DNA of 27,171 bases from a virus. The stretch covers positions 1-27,171 of the IMG/VR virus record IMGVR_UViG_3300031997_000053; one strand, 5' to 3'. Each line of letters opens with the position of its first letter. Within the stretch, counting starts at the first letter, position 1. Below the pieces are notes generated by a model. That model was not told the origin of the DNA. It made no database searches and worked only from the letters and a program-made list of their open reading frames with translations. A program made the translations under genes and the position numbers. Positions 7,282-15,747 of this stretch are shown piece by piece.

Positions 7282-8823
7282 TTATTTACCTACCACGTAT
7301 AGAGCTTTGCGGTTTAATATAATCATGTATCCATTTTGAGGCACATCAATCGCATCATATCCATACATTAATGCTACACGACCAGGATCGGAAATTATAT
7401 TTGAACCTGCTGTAATTTTACTTTGCAACTTGTGAATTGTATTAAAATCAACGCCCGCGTCTTGCATGGCATGTACTTTCTTGAACATTGCATCAGTGTA
7501 TCGTGAGTAATCCTTGGCTACCAATTTCTCAAGATCTTGAATTTGAATTGCCTTTGCGTTTTTATCTAATGCCATTCTTATTATACATTTTTCGTTTCCT
7601 TTGGCAAACACATCGGCAACAATTTTTCCATAATTGCCCCAATCTTTGGCTGGTATCCCTGGGATCTCCTTATAACCATATGCTGTGTAGGTTCCATTCC
7701 CCCATACGCCTTTGCCACCAAAATATTCTCCGTTTATAAAATCATTTGCATATGCCTCGTTTGTAACTCCTCGATAAAGTTCTCGATGTCCAGCTTTTAT
7801 TATCTCGTCAAGCTCTTTATCGTTTACTTTTATCGGAGGGAGGTCGAAACCGGCTTCTTTGGCCAACCCCTCAAGCACCGTATCGTTTGGAGTCGCCGTC
7901 GGAGTGGTTTGTGCTTCACTCATTTCTTTTAGATATCGATTAACTGTAGGACTCTTCTCAAAATCTATCTCTTTGCTCTCCAGAAGCGGCATGGGAACGT
8001 CTATCCCTGGTGCGGCCATCTCTTGTGGAGGGGGGACGTCGACGGGCCTGGAGGGGGGCATCCTCTCTTCAGCTTCCTCCACCTCTTTCGCAAGCTCCTC
8101 TAGCGATTTCGTGTAGTGGCCTTTGGGCCTGCACCGGCAGCCATTGTGGGCTGGCGGCGTTGGGTCGTTGAAGGTGAAGATTTTGCCATTTTTCTCTCCA
8201 CACTCCGGACACATCCGTTCGTCTTCCGTAGCTATCCATTCCCAGCCATCAGCTACGCCGCCCTGCTTGAGCCTGGAGACGTACCCCTCGTTTCGGAGTT
8301 TGTAGGGAACTACTTGAGAAACCATATCAGCGTAGGATTCAGCCGTGAACATGACCGGATTCTTCCCGGGACGTTGGATTTTGACTGGCTCGTTCTTGAG
8401 GAAATCGGGGATGCTGGACCTGAGTTCCCTGGCGATGTACCCTGGAGATTTGCCTTCCTCGATCATCGTGGTTAGCATCCCCTCTACTTTCGAGGCCAGC
8501 GCCTGGTTATAATCTTTCATGGGTTGCGTCATCTGTTTAGCAACACCTACCAGCCGGCCTACGTCTGGGCCCTGGAGTTGGGGCGGGTAGTACCCGGCGG
8601 CCTCTTTGGTTGCCTGAGCGAACCCGTAGCCATAAGCTCGTTCGAAGTGTTCGACCAGGTTAAGCTCGAACCGGTTGTTCAGGCCGTCGAGAGCTTTCGC
8701 AATCTCTGGGTTAGCTACGGGTGTTCCAACGTTGACCATGTTAACCAGGCTTTCTTTAGCATGTTCGTCCTGCTTCGTTTGGCATATGATGCGGGTTCTC
8801 GTTTTACATAACGTCTCTGACAT
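7282..8823 (-). CDS. MuF-type minor head protein with C-terminal ADP-ribosyltransferase-like domain
   Basis: 513 residues visible. Residues ~50-240 are a phage MuF/SPP1-gp7-like head domain ending in the family's Cys cluster: WEWIATEDERMCPECGEKNG (196-213 region), then PPAHNGCRCRP (223-233). A Pro-rich linker (255-285) leads to residues ~330-513, which look like an ART effector: LYRGV (Arg351), GVWGNGTYTAYGY (373-384), GYDAIDV (488-494) and a terminal IILNRKALYVV strand. Such MuF toxins are known in bacterial temperate phages; they would enter the cell with the DNA and modify a host target. The ART part (7282-7900) is visibly more AT-rich than the MuF part, suggesting an exchanged module. The gene's true 5' end is cut off by the IS element: the ATG at 8823 appears to come from the element's end. 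Confidence 0.7.
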   Translation of the reverse strand: MSETLCKTRTRIICQTKQDEHAKESLVNMVNVGTPVANPEIAKALDGLNNRFELNLVEHFERAYGYGFAQATKEAAGYYPPQLQGPDVGRLVGVAKQMTQPMKDYNQALASKVEGMLTTMIEEGKSPGYIARELRSSIPDFLKNEPVKIQRPGKNPVMFTAESYADMVSQVVPYKLRNEGYVSRLKQGGVADGWEWIATEDERMCPECGEKNGKIFTFNDPTPPAHNGCRCRPKGHYTKSLEELAKEVEEAEERMPPSRPVDVPPPQEMAAPGIDVPMPLLESKEIDFEKSPTVNRYLKEMSEAQTTPTATPNDTVLEGLAKEAGFDLPPIKVNDKELDEIIKAGHRELYRGVTNEAYANDFINGEYFGGKGVWGNGTYTAYGYKEIPGIPAKDWGNYGKIVADVFAKGNEKCIIRMALDKNAKAIQIQDLEKLVAKDYSRYTDAMFKKVHAMQDAGVDFNTIHKLQSKITAGSNIISDPGRVALMYGYDAIDVPQNGYMIILNRKALYVVGK

Positions 8824-8826
8824 ACT

Positions 8827-8847
8827 CCCAGGGCTAAAGCACCTGGG
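8827..8847 (-). repeat. Right-end hairpin of the IS; 3' part of a probable omega RNA
   Basis: Perfect 6-bp stem with a 9-base loop 20 bases past the tnpB stop, followed by GGGAGTATGTCA and the junction with the MuF gene. In TnpB elements the guide RNA comes from the tnpB 3' region and right end, with its guide reading into flanking DNA; here that would start at GAGACGTTATG. The stem is seen; the RNA is inferred from the family. Confidence 0.6.
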
Positions 8848-8866
8848 GTTCTACGGTTAGCTGGAT

Positions 8867-9874
8867 TCAAGCCAGAGCCGTTTTAGGGCTATCAGTGGTC
8901 CCTTTGCATACATCTCTGTCTGTATGCAATCGATCAATGCACGGACGCTTAGCGATATTGAACCCTGCGTTTGCATCAGCATGATCAACGTGCCCACAAT
9001 GAGGACACTTGAAACTCTTTTTGTTCCTGTCTCCAATGAGTCCGCATCTACTACACGATTTTGAAGTATATGCTGGATCAACATAAGCGACTTCTACACC
9101 AAGCAGCTTAGCCTTATACTCTATCTGATTTTGAAGCTGATAGAATGACCAACTGTTCTTAGCATAGCGGAACGACTTTGTATTATGCTTGCCGTTTCTG
9201 ATTCCTGTTAGATCTTCAAGCTTGATACCTTTGCCAGATTCCTTAGCAGTATCAACGATCTTCCTTGAAACCCTGTGGTTTATGTCCTTGACTATTCGGC
9301 TCTCCCTGTCCTTGATTTGCTTAACCTTTCCATATTTGCCGTTCTTCTGAAGTCCTTTGCGAAGGTTCTTGTATTTTTGGTGAATATGGAGGGCAGACTT
9401 TCCAAGCTTGATAACTTTGCCTGTCTCAGGATCAGACACCGCCGCTATATGTCCAACAGTGTTTCGATCAACGCCTATCCATTTCTCAGACTTGATCAAT
9501 TCCGGTTCTGGAATGGATACTGAGACATAGGCGTATTCCTCGCCGACTTCGATTTGATTAATCTTCTCAAAGTTATCAGGGAATTCATATTTTAGGGAGA
9601 GCTTCAAACACGGTGCTGATATGGTCTTTGCGTCTCGGTCTACCTTGATTCCCTGGTTAGGAATTGCTAATTTGACACTCTTAACCGATCTTGCGGTATT
9701 GCTTCGGCTATACTTCCTGAGAATCTGATTAGAGATCATTGATTTAAGACCGAAGTGCTTGACATCTTTGGAGCTAAGGCTATGGGTTTGGATAGCAAAC
9801 TTTGCAATCTTCTTAGCCTTTCTCAGTTCATCTGAGAAGTCCTTTCCATGCTTGATTTTGTAGGTTAGGATCAT
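8867..9874 (-). CDS. tnpB: RNA-guided endonuclease TnpB (OrfB)
   Basis: 335 residues, ATG at 9874 overlapping the tnpA stop (AATGA). RuvC-like catalytic residues are all present: Asp136 (KWIGVDRNT), Glu220 (GIKLEDLTGI) and Asp300 (DHADANAGFNI). The zinc finger is complete (CSRC at 274-277, CPHC at 290-293). The protein is short for the family (often ~370-400), mainly in its N-terminal part, yet no active-site piece is missing. TnpB proteins cleave DNA opposite a TAM using a right-end-derived RNA and help the element persist. It ends 44 bases before the MuF start region. Confidence 0.92.
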   Translation of the reverse strand: MILTYKIKHGKDFSDELRKAKKIAKFAIQTHSLSSKDVKHFGLKSMISNQILRKYSRSNTARSVKSVKLAIPNQGIKVDRDAKTISAPCLKLSLKYEFPDNFEKINQIEVGEEYAYVSVSIPEPELIKSEKWIGVDRNTVGHIAAVSDPETGKVIKLGKSALHIHQKYKNLRKGLQKNGKYGKVKQIKDRESRIVKDINHRVSRKIVDTAKESGKGIKLEDLTGIRNGKHNTKSFRYAKNSWSFYQLQNQIEYKAKLLGVEVAYVDPAYTSKSCSRCGLIGDRNKKSFKCPHCGHVDHADANAGFNIAKRPCIDRLHTDRDVCKGTTDSPKTALA

Positions 9875-10272
9875 TTTTTCTTTTGCTCCTCGATGTACTT
9901 TTTAACCGTATCCTCTGAGATATGTCCACACGATTCAACATAGTAGCTTCGTGTCCAAAGAGTAGGCAATCTGGTTCTCAGAGACTTGAATTGCTGTCTT
10001 AGTTCATGGGATGTATAGCCCTTTAATTGCTGTACTATCCAATGTGGACTAGCAACAGGTGACGCTTTGACAAATAGATGAACATGGTCTGGCATGATCT
10101 GCATTTCTTCAATGGAAACACCAATCTTATCGGCCTTCTCTTGAAGGAGCTGCTTCAGTCGGGCTTCAACATCGCCAACTAATACCTTTCGTCGGTACTT
10201 AGGACACCATATAAGGTGATATCCTATATTATAGACCGTGGTATTACTCCTTGTCCATCTATCTGTTGTCAT
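9871..10272 (-). CDS. tnpA: IS200-type Y1 HUH transposase TnpA
   Basis: 133 residues, a normal length. The N-terminal strand YNIGYHLIWCPKYRRKVLVG is typical of the family; the metal-binding HUH is in MPDHVHLFVKA (residues ~60-70), and a C-terminal helix with the candidate nucleophile Tyr (VKKYIEEQ) closes the protein. It would cut and rejoin single-stranded DNA at the two end hairpins during replication. The ATG lies 2 bases inside the left-end hairpin. Intact, so the element may still be mobile. Confidence 0.95.
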   Translation of the reverse strand: MTTDRWTRSNTTVYNIGYHLIWCPKYRRKVLVGDVEARLKQLLQEKADKIGVSIEEMQIMPDHVHLFVKASPVASPHWIVQQLKGYTSHELRQQFKSLRTRLPTLWTRSYYVESCGHISEDTVKKYIEEQKKK

Positions 10273-10273
10273 C

Positions 10274-10465
10274 TCAAGATGTTATATGCTTGATTGGTAT
10301 ATAAGGTTTATCCTGGAGCGTACGGTAATACCGAACGGCTGCGACATCAGAGAAGGTACGACCGAAGATTTCGAGTACCAACGCCCTGGCATGGTAGAGC
10401 TCGTAGTTCTTATAGAGCCACGCGCCGGGGCTTGACTTCCTGGCATCTTCGTTCGGCTTGGGCAT
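10274..10465 (-). pseudogene. Severed N-terminal part of the MuF gene
   Basis: 63-codon ORF starting with ATG at 10465, three bases after the portal stop (TAGTCG, then ATG), exactly where a MuF gene would begin. It reads MPKPNEDARKSSPGAWLYKN, then YELYHARALVLEIFGRTFSD. Codons 1-55 (to 10301) are host sequence; the last eight and the stop lie in the IS left end. Joining codon 55 to base 8817 gives one open frame of about 566 codons. A short peptide may still be made. The assignment depends on the inferred IS boundaries. Confidence 0.65.
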
Positions 10466-10468
10466 CGA

Positions 10469-12325
10469 CTACCCCTTCGACTGTGGTTGAAGTTTCCCCT
10501 CCTCGGCTTTCCTGGCAACCTCTTCTATGAACCAGGTGTAGCTATCGAGCAGACCGGCCTTGACGCCCGCCTCCATAGAGGGCTGGTCCTTGGGGAGGGT
10601 CGGATGGTCCGGCTCGAATCCAGGTTGGCCGGGCTGGACGTCGCCGGATAGGGGCTGGTTCGACCTATCTAAGGCCGGCATGAAGTAGTTCGGCGATGGA
10701 GAGACTAGAGGCTGCAGGGGTTTGAACTCGTCCCCTCCCACGACGTCAGGAAGATCTTCGAGAGATGACAGGCCGTCCCTGAGCAGAGCCCGGGACTCGT
10801 TTTTGGTCAGCAAGCTGCCCTCGTAACACGTCCTGGCAGCCGTCGCTATAGAGTTGATCGCCGTCGCCTTGGCAGTCTCAGCCGCCTGGACTGCCATGAG
10901 CTCTTCGGTATCGTCGCGCTCGTAGTCAATGTAGAGGTTATCCCAATCCTTTGGAGACGTGGCCCAGCCCCGTTGAGTGAACTCCCGTTTCAGGAACGTG
11001 ATGAGGGTGTCCTCGAGTGATCTTAGGAGCCCTCCGCCTATGCCACTTGTGAACCGAGAAGTAACACGACCAATCGCATAGGTGGAGCCTTCCTCATAAC
11101 CTAGCAACGACATCGGCACGCCCATTGCCGAAGCTATCGCCCTATTGCACTCCTGCGTTATACCGAGGATCTGGACGTCTGGAGAGTTGGCGCCGCCCTT
11201 CTGCTCGAATGTGAGATCGCTGGTATGGAAGAATATAGCATCCGGTTCGACAGGTAGTTTCTTGTCAAAAGTCGGGCTCTCTTCGTCCTGGTCTAGATAG
11301 TAGAAACTCTCTTCAATCTTGTCAAAGAGCTCCTTGCCTTGCCTTTCCGCCAGAACTACTCGTTCGTCGTCTGTCCCGGTATACTGATTAAGATCGCTCA
11401 AGAGGGACATGTCTACGCTTGCCGTCCACCTCGGGATCCCCATACGGACCCATCGTAGGTAGTCGGTCATGATCATCAGTTTGGCTTTTACGTAGACTAC
11501 AATCGAGTCGTAAGGCGATTTGCCCCAGATGTTATACGTGTCTCGGCCTAACTTGTCCTTGCAAGCGTTGGCTTCTGCATCCCAGGCAAAATGAATCATG
11601 TTCGCGGGAGAGAGGATTATTTCAGGCAAGATCTCATCATTCTCGACCTCTGGCCCCTCCACGCGGTTGGGATCGATAGGATACTTCTCTCTGTTAACGT
11701 CCTTCTGCTCGTTAATTATGTAATAATCCGCCTCGGTGATCAGGATACTCTTCTTCTTTGTGGTCGTGAACTCCTCGGAGACTATCGTTATTGAATCGGC
11801 CGGCAGGATCTCGACATCTTTGATATGGTTGTCTACGTCGCTTCTGATTATCCTAGCGAACGCATTGCCCCGGACGAAATCTTTCATCAGAGGGAACAGT
11901 TTCGAAGTGAACTTGAGTTCGGCCAGGATTGAGTTCACGCGGGCAAGGAAATCGGGTGAAGGCATATAGGACGGATCCACTGTGTCGAGTGCCATGCCGA
12001 GAAAATTTCGGTGGATCATCAGAGAGATATAGTTCCTGGCGATCAACAGTTCTGGGTCTAACGATTCCATCGACCGATAGAAGGCAAACCTGTTCTCGTG
12101 AGAGATCTCCGTGATAAGGAACTCTCGGATGCCTTTACCTATGATCTCCTGGATCGCCAGGATCTCCGATCCGCCTTTTGATCTCGAGAAAAAGGATTTG
12201 ATCAGCGGGAAATCAGTTCGTTTTGAAGACCTTAACTTAGCTGGTTTGTTTGATGCTGCTTTTGCTACAATTTCTACCGCCCCCACTCTGGTTCGTAAAG
12301 ATTGGTTTTCAGCGTCTGATGCCAT
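10469..12325 (-). CDS. Portal protein
   Basis: 618 residues, ATG at 12325; no clear ribosome site before it. Position directly after the packaging genes and before MuF fits the portal. Matching sequence features include FVRGNAFARIIRSD (~residue 148), the stem-type segment with ADSITIVSEEF, YLDQDEESPTF, a long crown/clip helix region around SAMGVPMSLLGYEEGSTYAI with LLRSLEDTLITFLKREFTQR, and a Pro-rich C-terminal tail (~560-600). Twelve copies would form the DNA gateway and motor dock. The C-terminal extension is longer than in small portals. Confidence 0.8.
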   Translation of the reverse strand: MASDAENQSLRTRVGAVEIVAKAASNKPAKLRSSKRTDFPLIKSFFSRSKGGSEILAIQEIIGKGIREFLITEISHENRFAFYRSMESLDPELLIARNYISLMIHRNFLGMALDTVDPSYMPSPDFLARVNSILAELKFTSKLFPLMKDFVRGNAFARIIRSDVDNHIKDVEILPADSITIVSEEFTTTKKKSILITEADYYIINEQKDVNREKYPIDPNRVEGPEVENDEILPEIILSPANMIHFAWDAEANACKDKLGRDTYNIWGKSPYDSIVVYVKAKLMIMTDYLRWVRMGIPRWTASVDMSLLSDLNQYTGTDDERVVLAERQGKELFDKIEESFYYLDQDEESPTFDKKLPVEPDAIFFHTSDLTFEQKGGANSPDVQILGITQECNRAIASAMGVPMSLLGYEEGSTYAIGRVTSRFTSGIGGGLLRSLEDTLITFLKREFTQRGWATSPKDWDNLYIDYERDDTEELMAVQAAETAKATAINSIATAARTCYEGSLLTKNESRALLRDGLSSLEDLPDVVGGDEFKPLQPLVSPSPNYFMPALDRSNQPLSGDVQPGQPGFEPDHPTLPKDQPSMEAGVKAGLLDSYTWFIEEVARKAEEGKLQPQSKG

Positions 12326-12345
12326 ATTTTGTGAGATGGGACTAC

Positions 12346-13032
12346 TTATATTATGTCCATGTAGGTAGGTTCGAGAGGTTTCGTTTCTGCCCTGATCTTC
12401 TCGATCTCCTTTTGTTTAATCCTCTTCTGTATTGCTCCGAGCCTGGCGCCAGCGCACCGCATCCAGCGAACGACTTCTTGGTACGTTTCTTCTGAGATGT
12501 TCTTCCCCGCGTGAAGAATCACCGTGTTGACTAGTCTTTCTGACCTCTTTGGAGCCGGCCAATAGATGTAAACCTTCCCGTCGTATTCATAGTAGATCGG
12601 CCCACGTCCGAAGATGTATTCGCCTGGGAGATCAACCCCTTGCTTAACGTTGACCCACCGTACTATCCTTCGCATTGGCCGATATCGAGTATTTACCTGG
12701 CCCCCAACCAAAGCCATCGTTGTCTTCTGCGTATGGAGTTCGGTCAGACCGGATGGCCTAACGCATATCTCGGGCTTTACGGGGAGATCCTTTTTCGGTT
12801 GCGTGGGATAGGCAACAAAAAAGTTGCCGTTACTAACCCGCCAAAGGTTGTTGACTTGGTGCGTGTGCGTGTGTGGGTCACTCGTTTCTTTGGCTAGACA
12901 TGGACTGCGCCGGGGCTCGCTGGCGTGATGCTTGTGTGGGCGAATTGTTTCTCCAAATGGGCAGGCATTGCAACTGCGATCAGATACGTGCCTTTTTGGC
13001 CTGATCTCTTCTAGTTCTATTCTTGGTACCAT
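12346..13032 (-). CDS. Cys/His-rich N-terminus protein, unknown, in packaging module
   Basis: 228 residues, ATG at 13032 four bases past the aminotransferase stop, with GAGGTT as ribosome site. The N-terminal 60 residues carry CNACPFG, HKHHAS, a further Cys and HTHTH, a likely metal-binding cluster. The C-terminal half has a beta-rich part (GRGPIYYEYDGKVYIYWPAP) and ends in a Lys/Arg helix. It stands between the sugar aminotransferase and the portal. I do not recognise it; a head-assembly or virion-modifying role would be a guess. Confidence 0.6.
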   Translation of the reverse strand: MVPRIELEEIRPKRHVSDRSCNACPFGETIRPHKHHASEPRRSPCLAKETSDPHTHTHQVNNLWRVSNGNFFVAYPTQPKKDLPVKPEICVRPSGLTELHTQKTTMALVGGQVNTRYRPMRRIVRWVNVKQGVDLPGEYIFGRGPIYYEYDGKVYIYWPAPKRSERLVNTVILHAGKNISEETYQEVVRWMRCAGARLGAIQKRIKQKEIEKIRAETKPLEPTYMDII

Positions 13033-13035
13033 ATT

Positions 13036-14190
13036 TTAAACCTCTCTGAGTTCGATCACGTTTTTTAATGTCTCTATCACATCTGCCGCATCAAAATCCG
13101 TCATTCCGTGGAACATCGGTAAAGAGACGATTGATTTATAAGCTGCATCCGCTACAGGACATTTTTTATAATAACCTAGATTTTTATAATATGGATGTTC
13201 ATAAATCGGAATATAATGAACGTTAACGCCTATGTTTTCGGTGTGCATGTCCGAATAGATTCTTGATTGAGACGATTTTATAATGTCGAAATCGAACCTA
13301 ACAGGATAGAGGTGCCAGGACGAGATCGAGTTCGATCGCTCCTTCGGCAACACTAGACCCGGCATTCTTTGAAATGCGTTATTATAGATGGCGGCTATCT
13401 CCCGACGACGTTTTAAATTTTCAGGAAGTTTGCGTAGTTGGGAGATGCCAAGTGCAGATGCGATATCAGTCAACCTGTAATTATATCCGAGATCGGTCAT
13501 TTCGTATTTCCACGTTCTTGTCAGGCTTCGTTGCCTAAAATCAAGTCCTATTCCGTGGTTCCTAAAAAGAGTCAGACGTCTTGCAAGATCACAGTCGTTG
13601 GTTGTAACCATCCCTCCTTCTCCAGTTGTTATATGTTTTACCGGATGAAAAGAGAAAATTGTCATGTCACTAATTCCACCAATTGGTTTTCCCTTATATT
13701 TGGCTCCGAGGGCATGACATGCGTCTTCTATCAGAAGAAGATGGGAATCTTCTGCGATTTGAGCTAAACTATCCAGATCTGCGGGATGGCCCCCATAATC
13801 CACTGCTAAGATGGCCTTGGTTCTTGTAGAGACTAACTCGGCAACCTCGTTGGGGTTAAGATTGAGTGTATCATAACTTACGTCTGCAAAGAGTGGGCGT
13901 CCTCCCTGGTAGAGAACGCAATTTGAGGTAGCGCAAAAACTTAGCGGTGATGTTACAACTTCATCATCCTTTGCGATATTTGCAGCGTAGATGGCCCCAT
14001 GTAGTGCTGCTGTTCCGGAACTGTAACTGACTGCATAATCCGCTTCGACTACATCTGAGAAAAATTCTTCAAATTCTACTACTTTCGGGCCAGTTGTTAT
14101 GAAATCCGATCTTAGAACTTCGTTCACGGCCCGGATGTCATCTTCCTCAATCTTCTGTCGTGCATAAGGCAAAAAGGTTTCCCGGGTCAT
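13036..14190 (-). CDS. DegT/DnrJ/EryC1 sugar aminotransferase, PseC-like
   Basis: 384 residues, the family's normal length, and intact. PLP fold type I signs: SSGTAALHGA (57-66), LLIEDACHALGA with Asp156 binding the PLP ring, and FHPVKHITTGEGGM with Lys185 as Schiff-base Lys. The sequence resembles PseC, which transfers an amino group from glutamate to C4 of a UDP-keto-deoxysugar on the way to pseudaminic-acid-like sugars; related enzymes serve other amino sugars. The ATG overlaps the large-terminase stop (CGATGA), so it is coupled to a late viral gene. The gene is more AT-rich than its neighbours, suggesting recent capture. No other sugar gene is present, so it would use host intermediates. 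The substrate cannot be told from sequence alone. Confidence 0.85.
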   Translation of the reverse strand: MTRETFLPYARQKIEEDDIRAVNEVLRSDFITTGPKVVEFEEFFSDVVEADYAVSYSSGTAALHGAIYAANIAKDDEVVTSPLSFCATSNCVLYQGGRPLFADVSYDTLNLNPNEVAELVSTRTKAILAVDYGGHPADLDSLAQIAEDSHLLLIEDACHALGAKYKGKPIGGISDMTIFSFHPVKHITTGEGGMVTTNDCDLARRLTLFRNHGIGLDFRQRSLTRTWKYEMTDLGYNYRLTDIASALGISQLRKLPENLKRRREIAAIYNNAFQRMPGLVLPKERSNSISSWHLYPVRFDFDIIKSSQSRIYSDMHTENIGVNVHYIPIYEHPYYKNLGYYKKCPVADAAYKSIVSLPMFHGMTDFDAADVIETLKNVIELREV

Positions 14191-15701
14191 CGTATGGCTC
14201 TCCCGAAAGCGAACAGAGCTCGTCTCTCTTTACCAAGACCGCAGAAGGTTTCCTGGATGTAGGTTATAGCCTGGCTGGTAGCATCTACTTGATCATCATG
14301 TTTCGATCCGGGAAAGTTAAGGAGTTCGTTTACGTATTCGTGCATCCAGGGGGCTTTCCTTATGAAAACGTTGCCACTACGAAAGTAAGGAGTTACAGCC
14401 GACGCCCTGGATTCTTTGGACCCTACTGCTCTTATCGGGATGATCCCTCCAACCTTCTCCGAGAGGACGTTTATGATGGCGTCGCCGTTCGCCGCCTCCT
14501 CTATCAGTTTTGCGGACAGGCCTGGATAAAGAATTAGAATATCCGCGAGCTCATCTAAACTTTTTGTGAAACTCATCTTCTTTCGGACTTGGTCATGAAG
14601 GTACATATTCGGTCGTTTCCAGGCCCAGACCTGGATGACTACATAATCTCCTTTTTTGCTTTCCTTGAACGTAGCGTCAACAGACATAATATAGGCTTCG
14701 ATGTCCTGGGGGAGGTGATCGTAAGACAGCATCCAATTTCGTTCGAACATTGCCCCCTTTTTAGGTGAGGGGAGTTGCTGTTGTTGTGCAGCGAAGACGT
14801 ATTCGTCCTTCTGGTATTCTTTGATCTGCTCCATCCCTTCTCGTTCGGGCCAGAGTAGATCGCCTTCTTTGCGGGATACTATGAGCCTCTTGTCGCCGAT
14901 AGGCGAATAGATGTCCTCGTCCTGCTCGGAGATGAGCGGGATCCTGAGTAACGTCCACTCACCTCCTTTCAGAACATGCGCATTGAGACCCGAGACGTCC
15001 AGGCCTGTAAGGTATCCCGTCATGTCGTTCTGGTGAAGCCTTTGCTGGATGAGTACAACCGCTCCTTCTCTTTTATCATCGAGACGAGATTTGAAGGTAT
15101 TGGAGTACCAGGTGTTCGCCATCTCCCTCATTGCTTCTGACTCGGCCTCTTGCGGACTCGTTGGGTCGTCGATAACCAGCCTATTGCCTCCCATGCCCGT
15201 TACCTGGCCGCCGATTGAGGTCGAGTACATCGCCCCCCTTTCTGTGTTAACGAAATCGGCTTTCCGGTTATGATCGTCGCGGAGCTTTATTATATTGGAC
15301 CAATTCTTTCTGAACCACTCGGAAAGGATTATGTCCTTGCGTTTTATCGAATGAAGAACCGAAAGATCGGAAGCGTAGCTTGAGAACACCCACCGTTGGG
15401 ATGGTACGTGGAGCCACTCCCAGCACGGCCACATCAGACTGACCAAGGTGCTTTTAGTGTACCTTGGCGGGATGTTTATAATTAGACGTTTGATCTCGCC
15501 GAGGCTGACTGCCATCAGGTATTCGCAGATCAGCTCGATATGCCAGTTGCGGAGGAACTTAGTCGCTGGGTTTATGATCGGCCAGGCGTTTTGCGTGAAA
15601 TTGAGAAGGTGCTCTTCAGATTGGTACTTCTCGTCTTCCTGGAGCAAACGCAACGTATATGGATTATTCAGAGACATTTCTTTGCAAGCCGCAGCACCCA
15701 T
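14187..15701 (-). CDS. terL: Large terminase subunit (ATPase/nuclease)
   Basis: 504 residues. Walker A is NIPPRYTKST (76-85) and Walker B RLVIDDP (174-180, Asp178/Asp179), followed by a TSPQEAES coupling region; Gln-rich LIQQRLHQNDMTG matches the family's motif III area. The nuclease domain has Asp342 (SVDATFKESKKGDY), Glu401/402 (IEEAANG) and KHDDQVDA (Asp469, 470, 473). It packages viral DNA into the procapsid through the portal and cuts the genome. ATG at 15701 follows GGTGAAACC; an in-frame ATG eight codons later is an alternative. Followed by the overlapping aminotransferase gene. Confidence 0.95.
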   Translation of the reverse strand: MGAAACKEMSLNNPYTLRLLQEDEKYQSEEHLLNFTQNAWPIINPATKFLRNWHIELICEYLMAVSLGEIKRLIINIPPRYTKSTLVSLMWPCWEWLHVPSQRWVFSSYASDLSVLHSIKRKDIILSEWFRKNWSNIIKLRDDHNRKADFVNTERGAMYSTSIGGQVTGMGGNRLVIDDPTSPQEAESEAMREMANTWYSNTFKSRLDDKREGAVVLIQQRLHQNDMTGYLTGLDVSGLNAHVLKGGEWTLLRIPLISEQDEDIYSPIGDKRLIVSRKEGDLLWPEREGMEQIKEYQKDEYVFAAQQQQLPSPKKGAMFERNWMLSYDHLPQDIEAYIMSVDATFKESKKGDYVVIQVWAWKRPNMYLHDQVRKKMSFTKSLDELADILILYPGLSAKLIEEAANGDAIINVLSEKVGGIIPIRAVGSKESRASAVTPYFRSGNVFIRKAPWMHEYVNELLNFPGSKHDDQVDATSQAITYIQETFCGLGKERRALFAFGRAIR

Positions 15702-15747
15702 CTAGGTTTCACCCGGTGTTTTTGATTTTAGTAAATTAAAACGAGGG

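Larger units (their letters stand above)
8818..10300 (-). mobile_element. IS200/IS605-type insertion sequence (tnpA + tnpB)
   Basis: About 1.48 kb. Both genes read on the minus strand, with a terminal hairpin at each end: TCAAG/CTTGA with a 10-base loop at 10274-10293 (left end) and CCCAGG/CCTGGG with a 9-base loop at 8827-8847 (right end), followed by the family-like GGGAGTATGTCA. Boundaries are inferred: placing them after CCTTAT at 10301 and after TGTCA at 8818 rejoins the host MuF frame exactly. There is no target duplication, as expected for single-strand HUH transposition. It lies in the first ~55 codons of the MuF gene. Confidence 0.8.
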
